Shown: positions 1 to 8,531, counted from the stretch's first letter. The stretch: DNA of 28,008 nt from Phycisphaerae bacterium (GCA_021604825.1 BQJS01000038.1:1-28008); one strand, 5' to 3'. A program made the numbers and translations. Notes: generated by a model not told the origin, from the letters alone.

Positions 1-827
1 GCGTCGGGCAACCAGACGTGCAGCGGGAATTGGGCGCTCTTACCCATCGCCCCGCAGAACAAGCCGATGCCCATCAACGTCGCCAAGCCCATGCCCGAGA
101 TCTGCCAACCGAGGATGTCGATGTTGGCGTCAAAGATGCCGGTGCCGGTGGCGTATTGCTGTCTGAAATTCGCGGCGGCTTGGTCGAGGTCAAACGTCTG
201 TAGGAAAACGAACACCAGCATCAAACCGAGCAAGAAACCAAAGTCGCCCACGCGGTTGGTGATGAAGGCCTTCATCGCCGCATTGGATGCAAACTTTTTG
301 TCGAAGTAGAAACCGATCAGCAGGTAGCTGCACAATCCGACCAGTTCCCAGAAGACGAAAAGGAAGAAGATGCTGCTCGAAATAAGCAAACCCAACATCG
401 AAAATTCAAACAGTGACAGGTAGCAGAAGAATCGATGGAACTTGCATTGGCCGTCTACTTCGTCGGAATGACCGGCCATGTATCCGATGCTGAATACGAA
501 AATGCAGGTCGAGACCAGCGTGACCATGAAGTACATCATGACCGTCAGCCCATCGAGTTTGACCTTGAACTGAATCGGCATTTCATTGCCGAACAGATTG
601 AGCACAACCCAGTCGTAACCCGTGGTGGCCATCAGAGCGGCTTGGTCGGTCGCGGAAAGCCAACCGGCGAGGACGTAGGTGGCGCACCCCAAGCTGATCA
701 AGACGCCAAGCACCGCCACCCAACCGGAGGTCGGCTTGCCGATGCGATGGCCGAAGAACGCCAACACCGCAAACATAAAGAGCGGTGCGACAACGCCGAG
801 GCATAATGCGATTTCGTAGTTACCCAT
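1..827 (-). CDS. nuoL: NADH-quinone oxidoreductase subunit L (NuoL), N-terminal part, runs off left edge
   Basis: Antiporter-like proton-pumping membrane subunit of respiratory complex I. I translated the minus strand from the ATG at 827-825: an open frame of 275 codons continues past base 1, so the C-terminal half or more of this roughly 600-residue family is missing. The N-terminus has hydrophobic helices (MGNYEIALCLGVVAPLFMFA). Family motifs follow in order: DGLTVMMYFMVTLVS, then FFLFVFWELVGLCSYLLIGF, then AFITNRVGDFGFLLG, and GAMGKSAQFPLHVWLPD at the very edge. These contain the conserved TM5 glutamate of the WELVG motif and the lysine of GKSAQ. A GGA-rich stretch (TTTGGAAACC) precedes the start. 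nuoK ends 40 bases upstream on the same strand, so this is the next gene of the operon; nuoM and nuoN would be expected further left. Confidence 0.97.
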   Translation of the reverse strand, partial: MGNYEIALCLGVVAPLFMFAVLAFFGHRIGKPTSGWVAVLGVLISLGCATYVLAGWLSATDQAALMATTGYDWVVLNLFGNEMPIQFKVKLDGLTVMMYFMVTLVSTCIFVFSIGYMAGHSDEVDGQCKFHRFFCYLSLFEFSMLGLLISSSIFFLFVFWELVGLCSYLLIGFYFDKKFASNAAMKAFITNRVGDFGFLLGLMLVFVFLQTFDLDQAAANFRQQYATGTGIFDANIDILGWQISGMGLATLMGIGLFCGAMGKSAQFPLHVWLPD

Positions 828-867
828 GGTTTCCAAAGTCAGTCGGCATTCATCGCCGGCGAAAGAA

Positions 868-1182
868 CTAGCCGGCTAGCGTATCACCGTGATCGACATC
901 GACGGTGTTCAGATTTTTGTAGAAGTTCATGCAAATCGCGACGGCCAGCGCTGCTTCCGCCGCGGCGAGAACGATGATAAACAGACTCACCATCTGGCCG
1001 TCGATGTTGCTCATCCCGTTATAACGATTGAACGCAACGAGATTGATATTGGCACCGTTCAGCACCATTTCGACGCCGATCAAAATACCGATCGCGTTGC
1101 GCTTGGTGATCATCACGAAAATGCCCATCACGAAGAGCAGCGTCGCAACAACCAGATAATGTGTCAGGCCAATTTCAAACAT
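868..1182 (-). CDS. nuoK: NADH-quinone oxidoreductase subunit K (NuoK)
   Basis: Small three-helix membrane subunit of complex I (homologue of mitochondrial ND4L and MrpC) that takes part in proton translocation. The protein is 104 residues, the usual length. Three hydrophobic segments are visible: about 7-24, 30-50 and 62-88. The conserved acidic residues within the membrane are present in GVEMVLNGANINLVAF (helix 2) and in LAAAEAALAV (helix 3), the two glutamates known to be needed for pumping. The start is ATG at 1182, preceded only by a weak GAGTG. It lies between nuoJ (stop at 1214) and nuoL (start at 827) on the same strand with short gaps, so it is certainly part of the nuo transcript. 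Confidence 0.97.
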   Translation of the reverse strand: MFEIGLTHYLVVATLLFVMGIFVMITKRNAIGILIGVEMVLNGANINLVAFNRYNGMSNIDGQMVSLFIIVLAAAEAALAVAICMNFYKNLNTVDVDHGDTLAG

Positions 1183-1213
1183 GAATCACTCAATCAACTG
1201 CACCAATCAACGA

Positions 1214-1840
1214 CTATTCCTGACGGGCCATATACGCGGCGCCGATCATGACCACCAACAGCAACACACTGATCGCCTCAAACGGAACGAGGTATTCGGT
1301 CAGCAAACCGGAACCAAACTGCGTCATCGATGAGCCGACGACGACCGCATCGGTCTCCAGCGGCCACTCGGCATTGACGACGACGAACAGCAGCATTCCC
1401 GCAAAGAGCGCACAGATAACGCTGGCTGCGATAATTTCGTTGCGCTTGACTTCAAACTTTGCCCACGGCGATTTGCTGGTCAACATGACGCCGAAGATCA
1501 ACAAAATCAGCGTACCACCGGCATAGACGATCAACTGAATGACGCCGATGAAGTTCGCGAGCAAGAGGAAGTACATCAACGCAACCGATGCGAGCGTACC
1601 AAACAGATAGACGGCCATCCGCACGATGTTTTTTGAAAGGCAGATGGCCAAACCGCTGCCCAAAATGACGGCAGCACACACGTAGAACATGAGGGCTTCA
1701 AGCAAACCGCCGTCGGCAGACTTCTGGATGCCCTGGTCGGACAGCGACAGGTCTGCAGCATGTGCGGGTGCAATCGCGACAAACATGGCGATCGCGAGCG
1801 GTGCGGTGAACTTCAAGATGTTTTGAAAACGAAGCGTCAT
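1214..1840 (-). CDS. nuoJ: NADH-quinone oxidoreductase subunit J (NuoJ) with signal-peptide-like N-terminus
   Basis: Membrane subunit of complex I (ND6 homologue). The open frame extends further upstream into nuoH, but the ATG at 1840 has a good GGAAG ribosome site nine bases away, so I chose it; this gives 208 residues. The first 34 residues look like a cleavable or uncleaved signal sequence (LAIAMFVAIAPAHAAD), which classical NuoJ lacks; the family core starts afterwards. Core motifs seen: FYVCAAVILGSGLAI, NIVRMAVYLFGTLASVALMYFLL, and the ND6 signature FIGVIQLIVYAGGTLILLIFGVML (given here in pieces, FIGVIQLIVYAGG then TLILLIFGVML). The last helix is ISVLLLVVMIGAAYMA. It sits 38 bases after nuoH and 31 before nuoK. 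The N-terminal extension is the only oddity; its function is unknown. Confidence 0.96.
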   Translation of the reverse strand: MTLRFQNILKFTAPLAIAMFVAIAPAHAADLSLSDQGIQKSADGGLLEALMFYVCAAVILGSGLAICLSKNIVRMAVYLFGTLASVALMYFLLLANFIGVIQLIVYAGGTLILLIFGVMLTSKSPWAKFEVKRNEIIAASVICALFAGMLLFVVVNAEWPLETDAVVVGSSMTQFGSGLLTEYLVPFEAISVLLLVVMIGAAYMARQE

Positions 1841-1878
1841 GACTGCTTCCAAAAAGCGAAACCCCAATGAAGGGAAAC

Positions 1879-3402
1879 TTACGCGCCTGGTAATTGCTTC
1901 ACCGCCAGATAGCCAACCATCTGGCGACCATTGCGGTATCCAAACGCCGCAACGGAAAGGAACCCAAACGTCACGGCTGCTGTAATCAACGCGAGTATCC
2001 ATCGGATGATGTCTGAAACCATCGTGCCATCCAACAACACCATCCAGACGGCATGCCCCACGAGCGCCACGCAGGCAATTGGGAACATCACCTGCACGCA
2101 AGAATAGAGCACTTGGTCAATGCGGATACGCGGCAACGTCCAGCGAATCCACAACTGGATATAGATGAAAATGAAGCACTTGAAAATGAACCAGAACGGG
2201 CTGCTAAACAGAACACCATTCAGGAATATCTTGATTAGCGAGTCTTCCTCAAATGCCCACGTCGTTGGTAGCGGCGTGTGCCATGCTCCGAGGAATAGCG
2301 TGACAGCCAACCCACTGACCACAAACATCGCGGCGTACTCGGCGAAGAAGAACAACGCCCAGCGGAAGCCGGAATACTCGGTATGGAAACCGGCCACCAA
2401 TTCACTTTCCGACTCGGGAAGGTCGAACGGGGCACGCTTGCAGTTGGCCAGCGACGCAATGTAGTACGTGATGAAGGCGATAAACGTGAACGGATTGTGG
2501 AACGCGTTCCACGAGAACCAGCCGCCCGACTGCATGTCGCCGATTTGCACCATGTTCAGGGTGCCAGCCGTCATGATCGGAATCAGCAAAACGGTCGTCA
2601 TGGGGATTTCGTACGAAACCATCTGGCACGCTTCGCGCATCGCCCCGTAGACGCTCCACTTATTATTGCTAGCCCAGCCAGCCACGATGACGCCCACGAC
2701 TTCAACGCCGATCATCGCGATGATGAAGATCAGCGCGACATCCACGTTGCGAAAGACCCAATATGAACCCAAGGGCAAGCACAAGAATGCGAGAAGCGAA
2801 GGTACAAACGCCAAGTACGGCGCCACGCGAAAGAGCATGCCGTCGGCTTGTTCGGGGACGAGGTCTTCCTTGCCCACGAGCTTGACGCCATCGGCAAACG
2901 ATTGCGCCCAACCGTGCCACCCGCCGACCCGCATCGGTCCCATACGCGACTGAATGCGACCTGCGACTTTGCGCTCCCACCAAATGGCGTAGACGGGAAT
3001 AAGATTGAAGAGTCCGAAGATGGCCCCCAGTCCGACGAGATCGCGGAAGAGTTCCATCTGGAGTGGCCAAAGCAGGTACTTGAGGACACCGGCGGCCACG
3101 ATCGATTGCGATTCAAGATATGCGCCGATTTCGGCAGGCGTTAAAGATTGGCCCCAAATGCTGCCTGAGGCGCCATTGAATTCACTGGCTGCGATTGTTT
3201 CGAGAAAACCGAACAGCATCCAGTGAGCCCAGACCAGCAATGTTCCACCAGCGATTGCACCCAAGAGAATCGGACCGGGGAATCGACTGACGATGGGCGT
3301 CGCCACCTTGTACACAAACTGGGCCAGCGCAACGATGCCCCGCGCGGGACCGCGATACACAAGCGGCGGATTTTGTTTCCAAGGGACGGAAAACTGCGTC
3401 AC
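1879..3402 (-). CDS. nuoH: NADH-quinone oxidoreductase subunit H (NuoH) with long N-terminal extension
   Basis: Membrane subunit of complex I (ND1) that forms the quinone-binding chamber with NuoB and NuoD. The protein is 507 residues, against about 325 in E. coli. The family core starts around residue 120 (FGLFNLIPVYAIWWERKVAGR) and contains the hallmarks QSRMGPMRVG, GWASNNKWSVYGAMR, MVSYEIP, KRAPFDLPESESELVAGFHT, and EYSGFRWALFFFAEYAAMF. The C-terminal segment has LPRIRIDQV. About 105 extra residues precede the core, with at least one predicted membrane helix (FPGPILLGAIAGGTLLVWAH). The start is GTG at 3402 with GGGAG seven bases upstream. It follows nuoD directly with a 133-base gap; in the standard order nuoE, nuoF and nuoG would lie here but are not present. 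Confidence 0.96.
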   Translation of the reverse strand: MTQFSVPWKQNPPLVYRGPARGIVALAQFVYKVATPIVSRFPGPILLGAIAGGTLLVWAHWMLFGFLETIAASEFNGASGSIWGQSLTPAEIGAYLESQSIVAAGVLKYLLWPLQMELFRDLVGLGAIFGLFNLIPVYAIWWERKVAGRIQSRMGPMRVGGWHGWAQSFADGVKLVGKEDLVPEQADGMLFRVAPYLAFVPSLLAFLCLPLGSYWVFRNVDVALIFIIAMIGVEVVGVIVAGWASNNKWSVYGAMREACQMVSYEIPMTTVLLIPIMTAGTLNMVQIGDMQSGGWFSWNAFHNPFTFIAFITYYIASLANCKRAPFDLPESESELVAGFHTEYSGFRWALFFFAEYAAMFVVSGLAVTLFLGAWHTPLPTTWAFEEDSLIKIFLNGVLFSSPFWFIFKCFIFIYIQLWIRWTLPRIRIDQVLYSCVQVMFPIACVALVGHAVWMVLLDGTMVSDIIRWILALITAAVTFGFLSVAAFGYRNGRQMVGYLAVKQLPGA

Positions 3403-3535
3403 GTTGACGCTCCCTATTCATTAATTGCAATCTGCGCACTAAATGAGCGGCGGATTGTAACGATTCAAATTCAACATACAAAAACGATCAACACACTATT
3501 GGATCTGGGCGTATCCGATTGCGAACCACCAACGG

Positions 3536-4738
3536 TTAGCGATCGACTTCACCCATCACAACATCCATGCTCCCGATGATCGCCGGAATGTCCGCCAATA
3601 GACAATTCTTCCCGGCGTGCTCTAGAACACAGAGATTGCAGAAGCTCGGCCCCCTGGCTTTGACCCTGGCTGGGATGGCCGAACCATCACCCTTCACATA
3701 GAAACCGAGCTGACCACGCGGATTCTCGATTTCTAGATAAACTTCGTCATCGGGCAATTTCACATTCTTGCACTTCTTGTGACAAATGCCCTCTTTTTCG
3801 TCGAGTTCGGGTAGATCGCGGAGACACTGTCGAATGATCTTGACCGATTCGACCATTTCCTTAACGCGAACGTAATAGCGACTCCAGCAGTCACCCACCA
3901 CCACACCACGCGGAATCTCGTCAGTTCCGCCGGGAAGCCCAACGGGTACGTCGAAATCAAAGCGATCATAGATTTCGTATGGCTTGGCTTTCCGCAGGTC
4001 GAATTTAACGCCGCTGCCTCGAAGCACCGGACCGGACAAGCCAAAGCGAATGGCATCTTCTGGCGAAATCACGCCAACGTTGCCGGTTCGTTTCACGAAA
4101 ATATGATTGTAGCTGAGCAGGTTGTTGTAGTCGTCGATTTTCGGCTCGAAGTAATCGAGGAATTCGCTGCACACATCGACGAAATTCTCGGGCAGATCAT
4201 CCGTCACGCCACCAATGGTAATGTAGCTATACGTCAAACGCGCGCCGCATGCCGACTCGAACAGATCAAGCAGCATCTCGCGCTCACGGAAGCAATACAG
4301 AAACGGTGTGAAAGCCCCCATGTCCAGGCCATAAGTTCCGACGGCCACCAAGTGCGACGCGATTCGGTTGAGTTCGGCAAACATCACTCGGATGTACTTG
4401 GCCCGTTCGGGCACTTCCAACCCGGTGAGTTTCTCTACCGCTAGGGCAAACGCCTGGTTGTTGTTCATGCCAGCCAGGTAGTCCATCCGGTCGGTATACG
4501 GCACGTACTGATATGGTGGAACATTCTCGCCGATCTTTTCGGCGCAGCGATGCAGGTATCCGATATGCGGAACCGATTGGAGCACCATTTCGCCGTCGGT
4601 TCGCAGAACCACACGCAACACACCATGCGTCGAGGGGTGTTGAGGCCCCATGTTGACGAGCATTTCTTCAGTGCGCACGTCGGCCTGCTTGGGAGCGGCT
4701 GCGTCGGCGGGATTGTTTGGAGCGATCGTGTCGGCCAT
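3536..4738 (-). CDS. nuoD: NADH-quinone oxidoreductase subunit D (NuoD, 49-kDa subunit)
   Basis: Peripheral-arm subunit of complex I related to the large subunit of NiFe hydrogenases; it lines the quinone-reduction site. The protein is 400 residues, normal for an unfused NuoD. Residues 1-24 are a variable Ala/Pro-rich leader. The family signatures follow: NMGPQHPSTHGVLR, the tyrosine- and histidine-containing HIGYLHRCAEK, YVPYTDRMDYLAGMNNN, and a C-terminus ENPRGQLGFYVKGDG ... IIGSMDVVMGEVDR that matches the family end exactly. The catalytic His of QHPSTHG and the Tyr of the YTDRMDY region are retained. nuoC and nuoD are separate genes here, with nuoC ending 45 bases upstream, rather than the fused NuoCD of enterobacteria. 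The start is ATG at 4738 with only a weak purine-rich leader. Confidence 0.98.
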   Translation of the reverse strand: MADTIAPNNPADAAAPKQADVRTEEMLVNMGPQHPSTHGVLRVVLRTDGEMVLQSVPHIGYLHRCAEKIGENVPPYQYVPYTDRMDYLAGMNNNQAFALAVEKLTGLEVPERAKYIRVMFAELNRIASHLVAVGTYGLDMGAFTPFLYCFREREMLLDLFESACGARLTYSYITIGGVTDDLPENFVDVCSEFLDYFEPKIDDYNNLLSYNHIFVKRTGNVGVISPEDAIRFGLSGPVLRGSGVKFDLRKAKPYEIYDRFDFDVPVGLPGGTDEIPRGVVVGDCWSRYYVRVKEMVESVKIIRQCLRDLPELDEKEGICHKKCKNVKLPDDEVYLEIENPRGQLGFYVKGDGSAIPARVKARGPSFCNLCVLEHAGKNCLLADIPAIIGSMDVVMGEVDR

Positions 4739-4783
4739 TGATCTCTAATGCCAATCTATCTCAATTGCCAAAAGGCACGCGAA

Positions 4784-5317
4784 TTAGTGTCGCGGGCTCT
4801 TCAATTCGTGTTCCGTGGTACTCGGGATTCCGTGATACTCAAGCGGATGGACATAATCTTTGCGAAGCGGATGGCCTACCCAATCATCGGGGCAGAGAAT
4901 CCGCTCAAGATTCGGATGGCCCGGAAAGTCAATTCCCATCAAGTCAAACGCTTCCCGCTCGTGCCAGTCAGCCGCAGCCCAGAGGTGCGCGACCGAAGGA
5001 ATCTGCGGGTTGTTTCGATCAGTGACGACGCGAACCGCCAACTCCCGGGCGTACGACATATCGTTGGTCGCCGACACCGGTGACATCGCCCCGAGGTCAT
5101 ACACGCAGGCCAGCTTGTCATCCGCCAGCAAATCAATCGCGGAAATGCATTGAACAAAATCAAACGCCATCCGCTGATCGTTTCGCAAAAACTTCGCCAC
5201 GTCCGCCCACTTGTCCGCGTTGACAACGACGTATGGACGGCAGCTATCGACGGCGGTCTCTTCAATCGCGTCGCCGAATTGGCTCTTTAATATTTGGCAG
5301 ATTTCTTCAAATGACAT
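4784..5317 (-). CDS. nuoC: NADH-quinone oxidoreductase subunit C (NuoC, 30-kDa subunit)
   Basis: Peripheral-arm subunit of complex I with no cofactor, holding NuoD and NuoB together. It has 177 residues, a usual size for separate NuoC. The diagnostic block is close to the C-terminus: AAADWHEREAFDLMGIDFPG, then HPNLERILCPDDWVGHPLRK and DYVHP. The N-terminal half (residues 1-100) fits the alpha/beta respiratory-chain 30-kDa fold, with FDFVQCISAIDLL matching the typical F..L..ItavD segment. It starts with ATG 27 bases after the nuoB stop, with no strong ribosome site, so translational coupling with nuoB is likely. Nothing unusual apart from a short polar tail (residues 160-177). Confidence 0.97.
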   Translation of the reverse strand: MSFEEICQILKSQFGDAIEETAVDSCRPYVVVNADKWADVAKFLRNDQRMAFDFVQCISAIDLLADDKLACVYDLGAMSPVSATNDMSYARELAVRVVTDRNNPQIPSVAHLWAAADWHEREAFDLMGIDFPGHPNLERILCPDDWVGHPLRKDYVHPLEYHGIPSTTEHELKSPRH

Positions 5318-5344
5318 TCAGTGTCACTCTTGCTAATAGATAAT

Positions 5345-5869
5345 CTAAACGTTTGCCAACTGCTTTTGGTTGCTTTCAGCCACCCGGTCAATTGCCCGTG
5401 TCTCGTGGCGAATCTTGTCCTGCAACCGCATCAAACCCTCCAGAAGCGCCTCCGGTCGCGGAGGACATCCAGGGATGTAAATATCAACCGGAACAACCAA
5501 GTCGACGCCCTTGACCACGTGGTATCCGTGTTTGAAATATGGACCGCCGCCAATCGTGCAAGCCCCCATCGCCATCACGTATTTGGGATCGGGCATTTGG
5601 TTGTAAAGTCGTTTGAGACGACTGGCCATCTTGTAGGTGACGGTGCCCGCGACGATCATCAAATCGCTCTGCCGCGGTGTGGCACGAAATGCCCCTGCAC
5701 CGAAACGGTCGATATCAAAACGTGATGCGCCGACAGCCATCATCTCGATGGCGCAGCACGCAAGGCCAAACGTCATCGGCCAAACACTGCTGGATCGGGC
5801 CCAGTTGAGCGCCCAGTCCAGCGAAGTCATCACCAGGCCTTCTTCAAATCGATTTTCGATCCAACTCAT
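5345..5869 (-). CDS. nuoB: NADH-quinone oxidoreductase subunit B (NuoB, carries cluster N2)
   Basis: Peripheral-arm subunit holding the terminal [4Fe-4S] cluster N2 that reduces quinone. The protein is 174 residues. The four ligands are visible: the tandem Cys38-Cys39 in [10 protein letters not shown], Cys104 in GACTIGGG and Cys135 in [14 protein letters not shown]. The surrounding family sequence [20 protein letters not shown] is intact, including the R-x-x-P-R-Q-S-D-L block that contacts NuoD. The ATG at 5869 overlaps the nuoA stop by four bases (ATGA), so translation is probably coupled. The downstream neighbour nuoC starts 27 bases after the stop. All expected features of a functional NuoB are present. 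Confidence 0.98.
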   Translation of the reverse strand: MSWIENRFEEGLVMTSLDWALNWARSSSVWPMTFGLACCAIEMMAVGASRFDIDRFGAGAFRATPRQSDLMIVAGTVTYKMASRLKRLYNQMPDPKYVMAMGACTIGGGPYFKHGYHVVKGVDLVVPVDIYIPGCPPRPEALLEGLMRLQDKIRHETRAIDRVAESNQKQLANV

Positions 5870-6387
5870 GAAAGAGACTCCGACGCGACTGCTGACGTCT
5901 TCCAGTCTGGTTCCTTTTGCCCCTCATCCGATCGGACCCAATCCAGATATCCGAATCGCCATTCGTAGAGAAAACCGACCAGGATCGGCACAAGGAAAAA
6001 TAGCATTCCGAATAGCGCCAGCGAACCATTGCCGGCATCTCTGAATTGACGGAACACCACCGCCCACGGCCAAAGCAAGGCGATTTCTACGTCGAACACG
6101 ATGAAAAACAGTGCGACGATATAGAAACGGAGGTCGAACTGAACCCAACTGTCGCCGATCGCGGGCTCGCCGCATTCATAGGTCGATGCTTTTTCGGGGT
6201 GCGGCAATTTCGGACGGATCAGGCTACCGGCAAACAAAGCCGATACGATGAACACAACTCCGGTCGCGGTAAATAAGAGGATGCCAAAAACCAGTTCAAC
6301 GTTGGTATCACCGGAATCAATTGGCGTGTTTGCAATCACATTGCTTGCCAACACGCTAGATGTTTGTGCCAAGAGGTTCATGAACAT
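5866..6387 (-). CDS. nuoA: NADH-quinone oxidoreductase subunit A (NuoA)
   Basis: Three-helix membrane subunit of complex I (ND3) at the junction of the two arms. Family marks are the loop cysteine in [15 protein letters not shown] and the second helix [20 protein letters not shown], with its conserved acidic residues D and E. Helices lie at about 31-55, 85-108 and 121-141. At 173 residues it is longer than the usual 120-147: there is a 30-residue N-terminal leader and a charged tail after residue 150. The ATG at 6387 shares one base with the nuoI stop codon (TGATG), indicating coupling; an alternative start is the ATG at 6381. Its stop overlaps the nuoB start. Being placed after nuoI rather than first is uncommon. 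Confidence 0.96.
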   Translation of the reverse strand: MFMNLLAQTSSVLASNVIANTPIDSGDTNVELVFGILLFTATGVVFIVSALFAGSLIRPKLPHPEKASTYECGEPAIGDSWVQFDLRFYIVALFFIVFDVEIALLWPWAVVFRQFRDAGNGSLALFGMLFFLVPILVGFLYEWRFGYLDWVRSDEGQKEPDWKTSAVASESLS

Positions 6388-7052
6388 CAGGAATCAGATT
6401 CCTCCTTGGGCGTTTCGCTCTTGGCTGGTTCTTCTTTTTTTGCCGGAGCCTCTTTTTTGGCAGCGGCAGGCTTGGGCGGTGGCTTTTGCTCAGTCAATGC
6501 TTCGGCCATGATCTGATGCCGATCGCTCGCCTTATCAACCCATTCGCGTTTGCGATCGTCCGCCCACGTGGGGAGTTTGTCCTTCTGCATCCACAGCGGT
6601 TGCGGTGTTTGCAATCCTTCGACGGCCAACTCGGTGAACTCGACGACCATCGACTTGCGGTCGTACCCCGACATGTCATGGAGATTGCCCATGTGAATGC
6701 AATCGGTCGGGCACGGTGGAACACAAAGCGAGCAGAACATGCATTTGGAATAGTCGATGGCGTAACGTGTCATCGCCCCGCCCTTGGCCACCCCGCTTTC
6801 CTTGTCGATCTTGCGCGGTCCGGTCTTCTCGATGTAAATGCAATCGACCGGGCAGGCCTTCGCGCACATATCGCAGGCGATGCACTTTTCGATTTCGTAC
6901 CAGTGAAATCCGCGATATCGCGGTTGGAGTGCCGGTGCAACATCGGGATACTGCAGCGTGATGGTCTTCGCAAAGCAGTAGCGGATGGTGATCCGCATAC
7001 CGATCAGAATCGTCCTCAGTGACGAGTAGATATTATAGAAATAGTCGCGCAT
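6387..7052 (-). CDS. nuoI: NADH-quinone oxidoreductase subunit I (NuoI), first gene of the operon
   Basis: Ferredoxin-like peripheral-arm subunit that carries clusters N6a and N6b between NuoG and NuoB. The protein is 221 residues. The two [4Fe-4S] motifs are complete: Cys57, 60, 63 and 67 (CIACDMCAKACP), and Cys104, 107, 110 and 114 (CMFCSLCVPPCP). Each is followed by the extra Cys of the DCI sequence. The N-terminal amphipathic segment and FHWYEIEKC are typical. Residues from about 187 on are a low-complexity Lys/Pro/Glu/Ala tail not needed for the fold. In most bacteria nuoI follows nuoH; here it leads the cluster, immediately before nuoA. The start is the ATG at 7052; GGGAG lies only two bases upstream, so the initiation signal is not ideal. 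Confidence 0.97.
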   Translation of the reverse strand: MRDYFYNIYSSLRTILIGMRITIRYCFAKTITLQYPDVAPALQPRYRGFHWYEIEKCIACDMCAKACPVDCIYIEKTGPRKIDKESGVAKGGAMTRYAIDYSKCMFCSLCVPPCPTDCIHMGNLHDMSGYDRKSMVVEFTELAVEGLQTPQPLWMQKDKLPTWADDRKREWVDKASDRHQIMAEALTEQKPPPKPAAAKKEAPAKKEEPAKSETPKEESDS

Positions 7053-7133
7053 GGCTCCCGTTTCGCCTTCCGGTCACGCTCTCGAAATCCAACCACCTTT
7101 GAACTTTCGGCTCTGGCGTGACCGTGGGCTGGG

Positions 7134-7162
7134 ATTCTAGGCATCCCTTTCACAAGTCGCAA
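7134..7162 (-). promoter_or_regulatory. Candidate sigma-70-type promoter of the nuo operon
   Basis: Reading the minus strand, TTGCGA (7162-7157) is followed after 17 bases by TAGAAT (7139-7134), matching 4/6 and 5/6 positions of the -35 and -10 consensus. It lies about 80 bases before the nuoI start, in the 210-base gap after the thiolase stop. An almost identical pair (TTGCGA, 16 bases, TAGAAT) precedes smpB. Prediction from sequence only. Confidence 0.45.
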
Positions 7163-7262
7163 CCGTTTATCCCGAGAATCACTCGGCATTTACGAACATT
7201 TTTTCCAACACAAACCGATTGAAATCGTTGCCTGTGAATTGCCCAGATCGAAGCTGCAGAAT

Positions 7263-8444
7263 CTACTCCACACGCTCGATCGCGATCGCGCTGGCCTCCC
7301 CGCCGCCGATGCAAAGGGCTGCGATGCCAATTCGCTGCTTGGTGACTTCCAATGCCTGAGCCAATGTGACCGTGATCCGCGCCCCGGTCGCGCCCAGCGG
7401 ATGCCCCAATGATACCGCCCCACCAAACACATTCACTTTGGCATGATCCAGCTTGAGATCGTGAATTGCAGCCATCGCCACGACCGAAAACGCTTCGTTG
7501 ATTTCGAACAGATCGACGTCGGCTAACTTGAGGTTCAATCGATCGGATAGCTTGCGAATCGCGTGAATCGGTGCCACGGTAAACTGCGTGGGTTCCATCG
7601 CCACATTGACGTGCCCAAGAATGCGGGCTTGGGGTTTGATCCCCAGTGCTTTGAGTCGATCTTCACCGACCACGACGCAAGCCGCCGCCCCATCGTTGAT
7701 GCTCGATGCGTTGCCAGCCGTCACCGTGCCATCCTTGCCAAACGCTGGCCTGAGCGCTGCGATCTTCTCTTCGACAAACTTCTCGGGGTTTTCGTCTTTG
7801 TCAACCGTGACGCTACCCTTGCGACCTTTGACTTCGACGGCTTCGATCAACGCAGCACTGATGCCTTCGTCCCGGGCTTTGATCGCCCGTTTGAAGCTCT
7901 CGATCGCAAATGCGTCCTGCTGCTCGCGCGAAAAATGGTAGTCTGCCGCACACGAGTCGCCGCAGTTGCCCATGTGGACGTCGTTGTAGACATCCCACAA
8001 GCCATCGTGAACCATTGAATCGATGACCTGTCCATGCCCCATGCGGAATCCGCTGCGCGCCTTGGGAAGCAGATACGGCGCACCCGACATGCTTTCCACG
8101 CCTCCTGCAATGGCTAATTCCATATCGCCGCACTGTATTGCCTGCGCCGCGTGGATGATCGCCCGCATCGACGAACCGCACACCTTGTTGATCGTCGTGC
8201 AACCGACCTCGTTTCCGATGCCAGCCCCCAGGCTGCACTGCCTCGCGATGTTCTGACCGAGTCCCGCGCCGATGACGTTGCCCATGAAGACTTCGTCAAC
8301 GTCGGTTGGCTTGATGTCCGCGCGGTTGAGGCTTCCCTTGATCGCGGTCGCGCCCAATTGGGCTGCAGGCACGGTGGAGAGGGTTCCCTGGAATGCCCCA
8401 AAAGGGGTACGGCAACCGCCGGCGATGTAGATATTTTTGAGCAT
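7263..8444 (-). CDS. Acetyl-CoA C-acetyltransferase (thiolase)
   Basis: Degradative or biosynthetic thiolase that interconverts two acetyl-CoA with acetoacetyl-CoA plus CoA. It has 393 residues, the standard length. The catalytic set falls at the same residue numbers as in the well-studied biosynthetic thiolases: Cys89 (nucleophile, NKVCGSSMRAI), His348 (LGHPLGATGAR) and Cys378 (ALCIGGGEASAIAIE). NEAFSVVAMAA (the NEAF motif) is also present. The start is ATG at 8444 with a good GGAG nine bases upstream. It sits alone between the metal-transport operon (stop at 8532) and the nuo operon on the same strand. The neighbours do not reveal whether it serves fatty-acid breakdown, polyhydroxyalkanoate or isoprenoid supply. 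A weak promoter-like TTGGAT-18-TAAGAT lies in the 87-base upstream gap. Confidence 0.95.
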   Translation of the reverse strand: MLKNIYIAGGCRTPFGAFQGTLSTVPAAQLGATAIKGSLNRADIKPTDVDEVFMGNVIGAGLGQNIARQCSLGAGIGNEVGCTTINKVCGSSMRAIIHAAQAIQCGDMELAIAGGVESMSGAPYLLPKARSGFRMGHGQVIDSMVHDGLWDVYNDVHMGNCGDSCAADYHFSREQQDAFAIESFKRAIKARDEGISAALIEAVEVKGRKGSVTVDKDENPEKFVEEKIAALRPAFGKDGTVTAGNASSINDGAAACVVVGEDRLKALGIKPQARILGHVNVAMEPTQFTVAPIHAIRKLSDRLNLKLADVDLFEINEAFSVVAMAAIHDLKLDHAKVNVFGGAVSLGHPLGATGARITVTLAQALEVTKQRIGIAALCIGGGEASAIAIERVE

Positions 8445-8531
8445 TGGGCTGGCTCCTGAAGATTAAAGGTTGATGCGGGAATCTTACAGGGGCAGGCGAA
8501 AATCATCCAACCCGAGAAACTCAGCGTGCGG

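Noticed and set aside
435..806. 123-codon plus-strand frame opposite nuoL
   Set aside because: Opposite strand of a clearly conserved gene, rich in His/Asp/Glu/Arg as shadow frames are, no family features.
1841..2101. Upstream extension of the nuoJ frame
   Set aside because: It lies inside the nuoH coding sequence in another frame and lacks membrane character; the ATG at 1840 has a good ribosome site.
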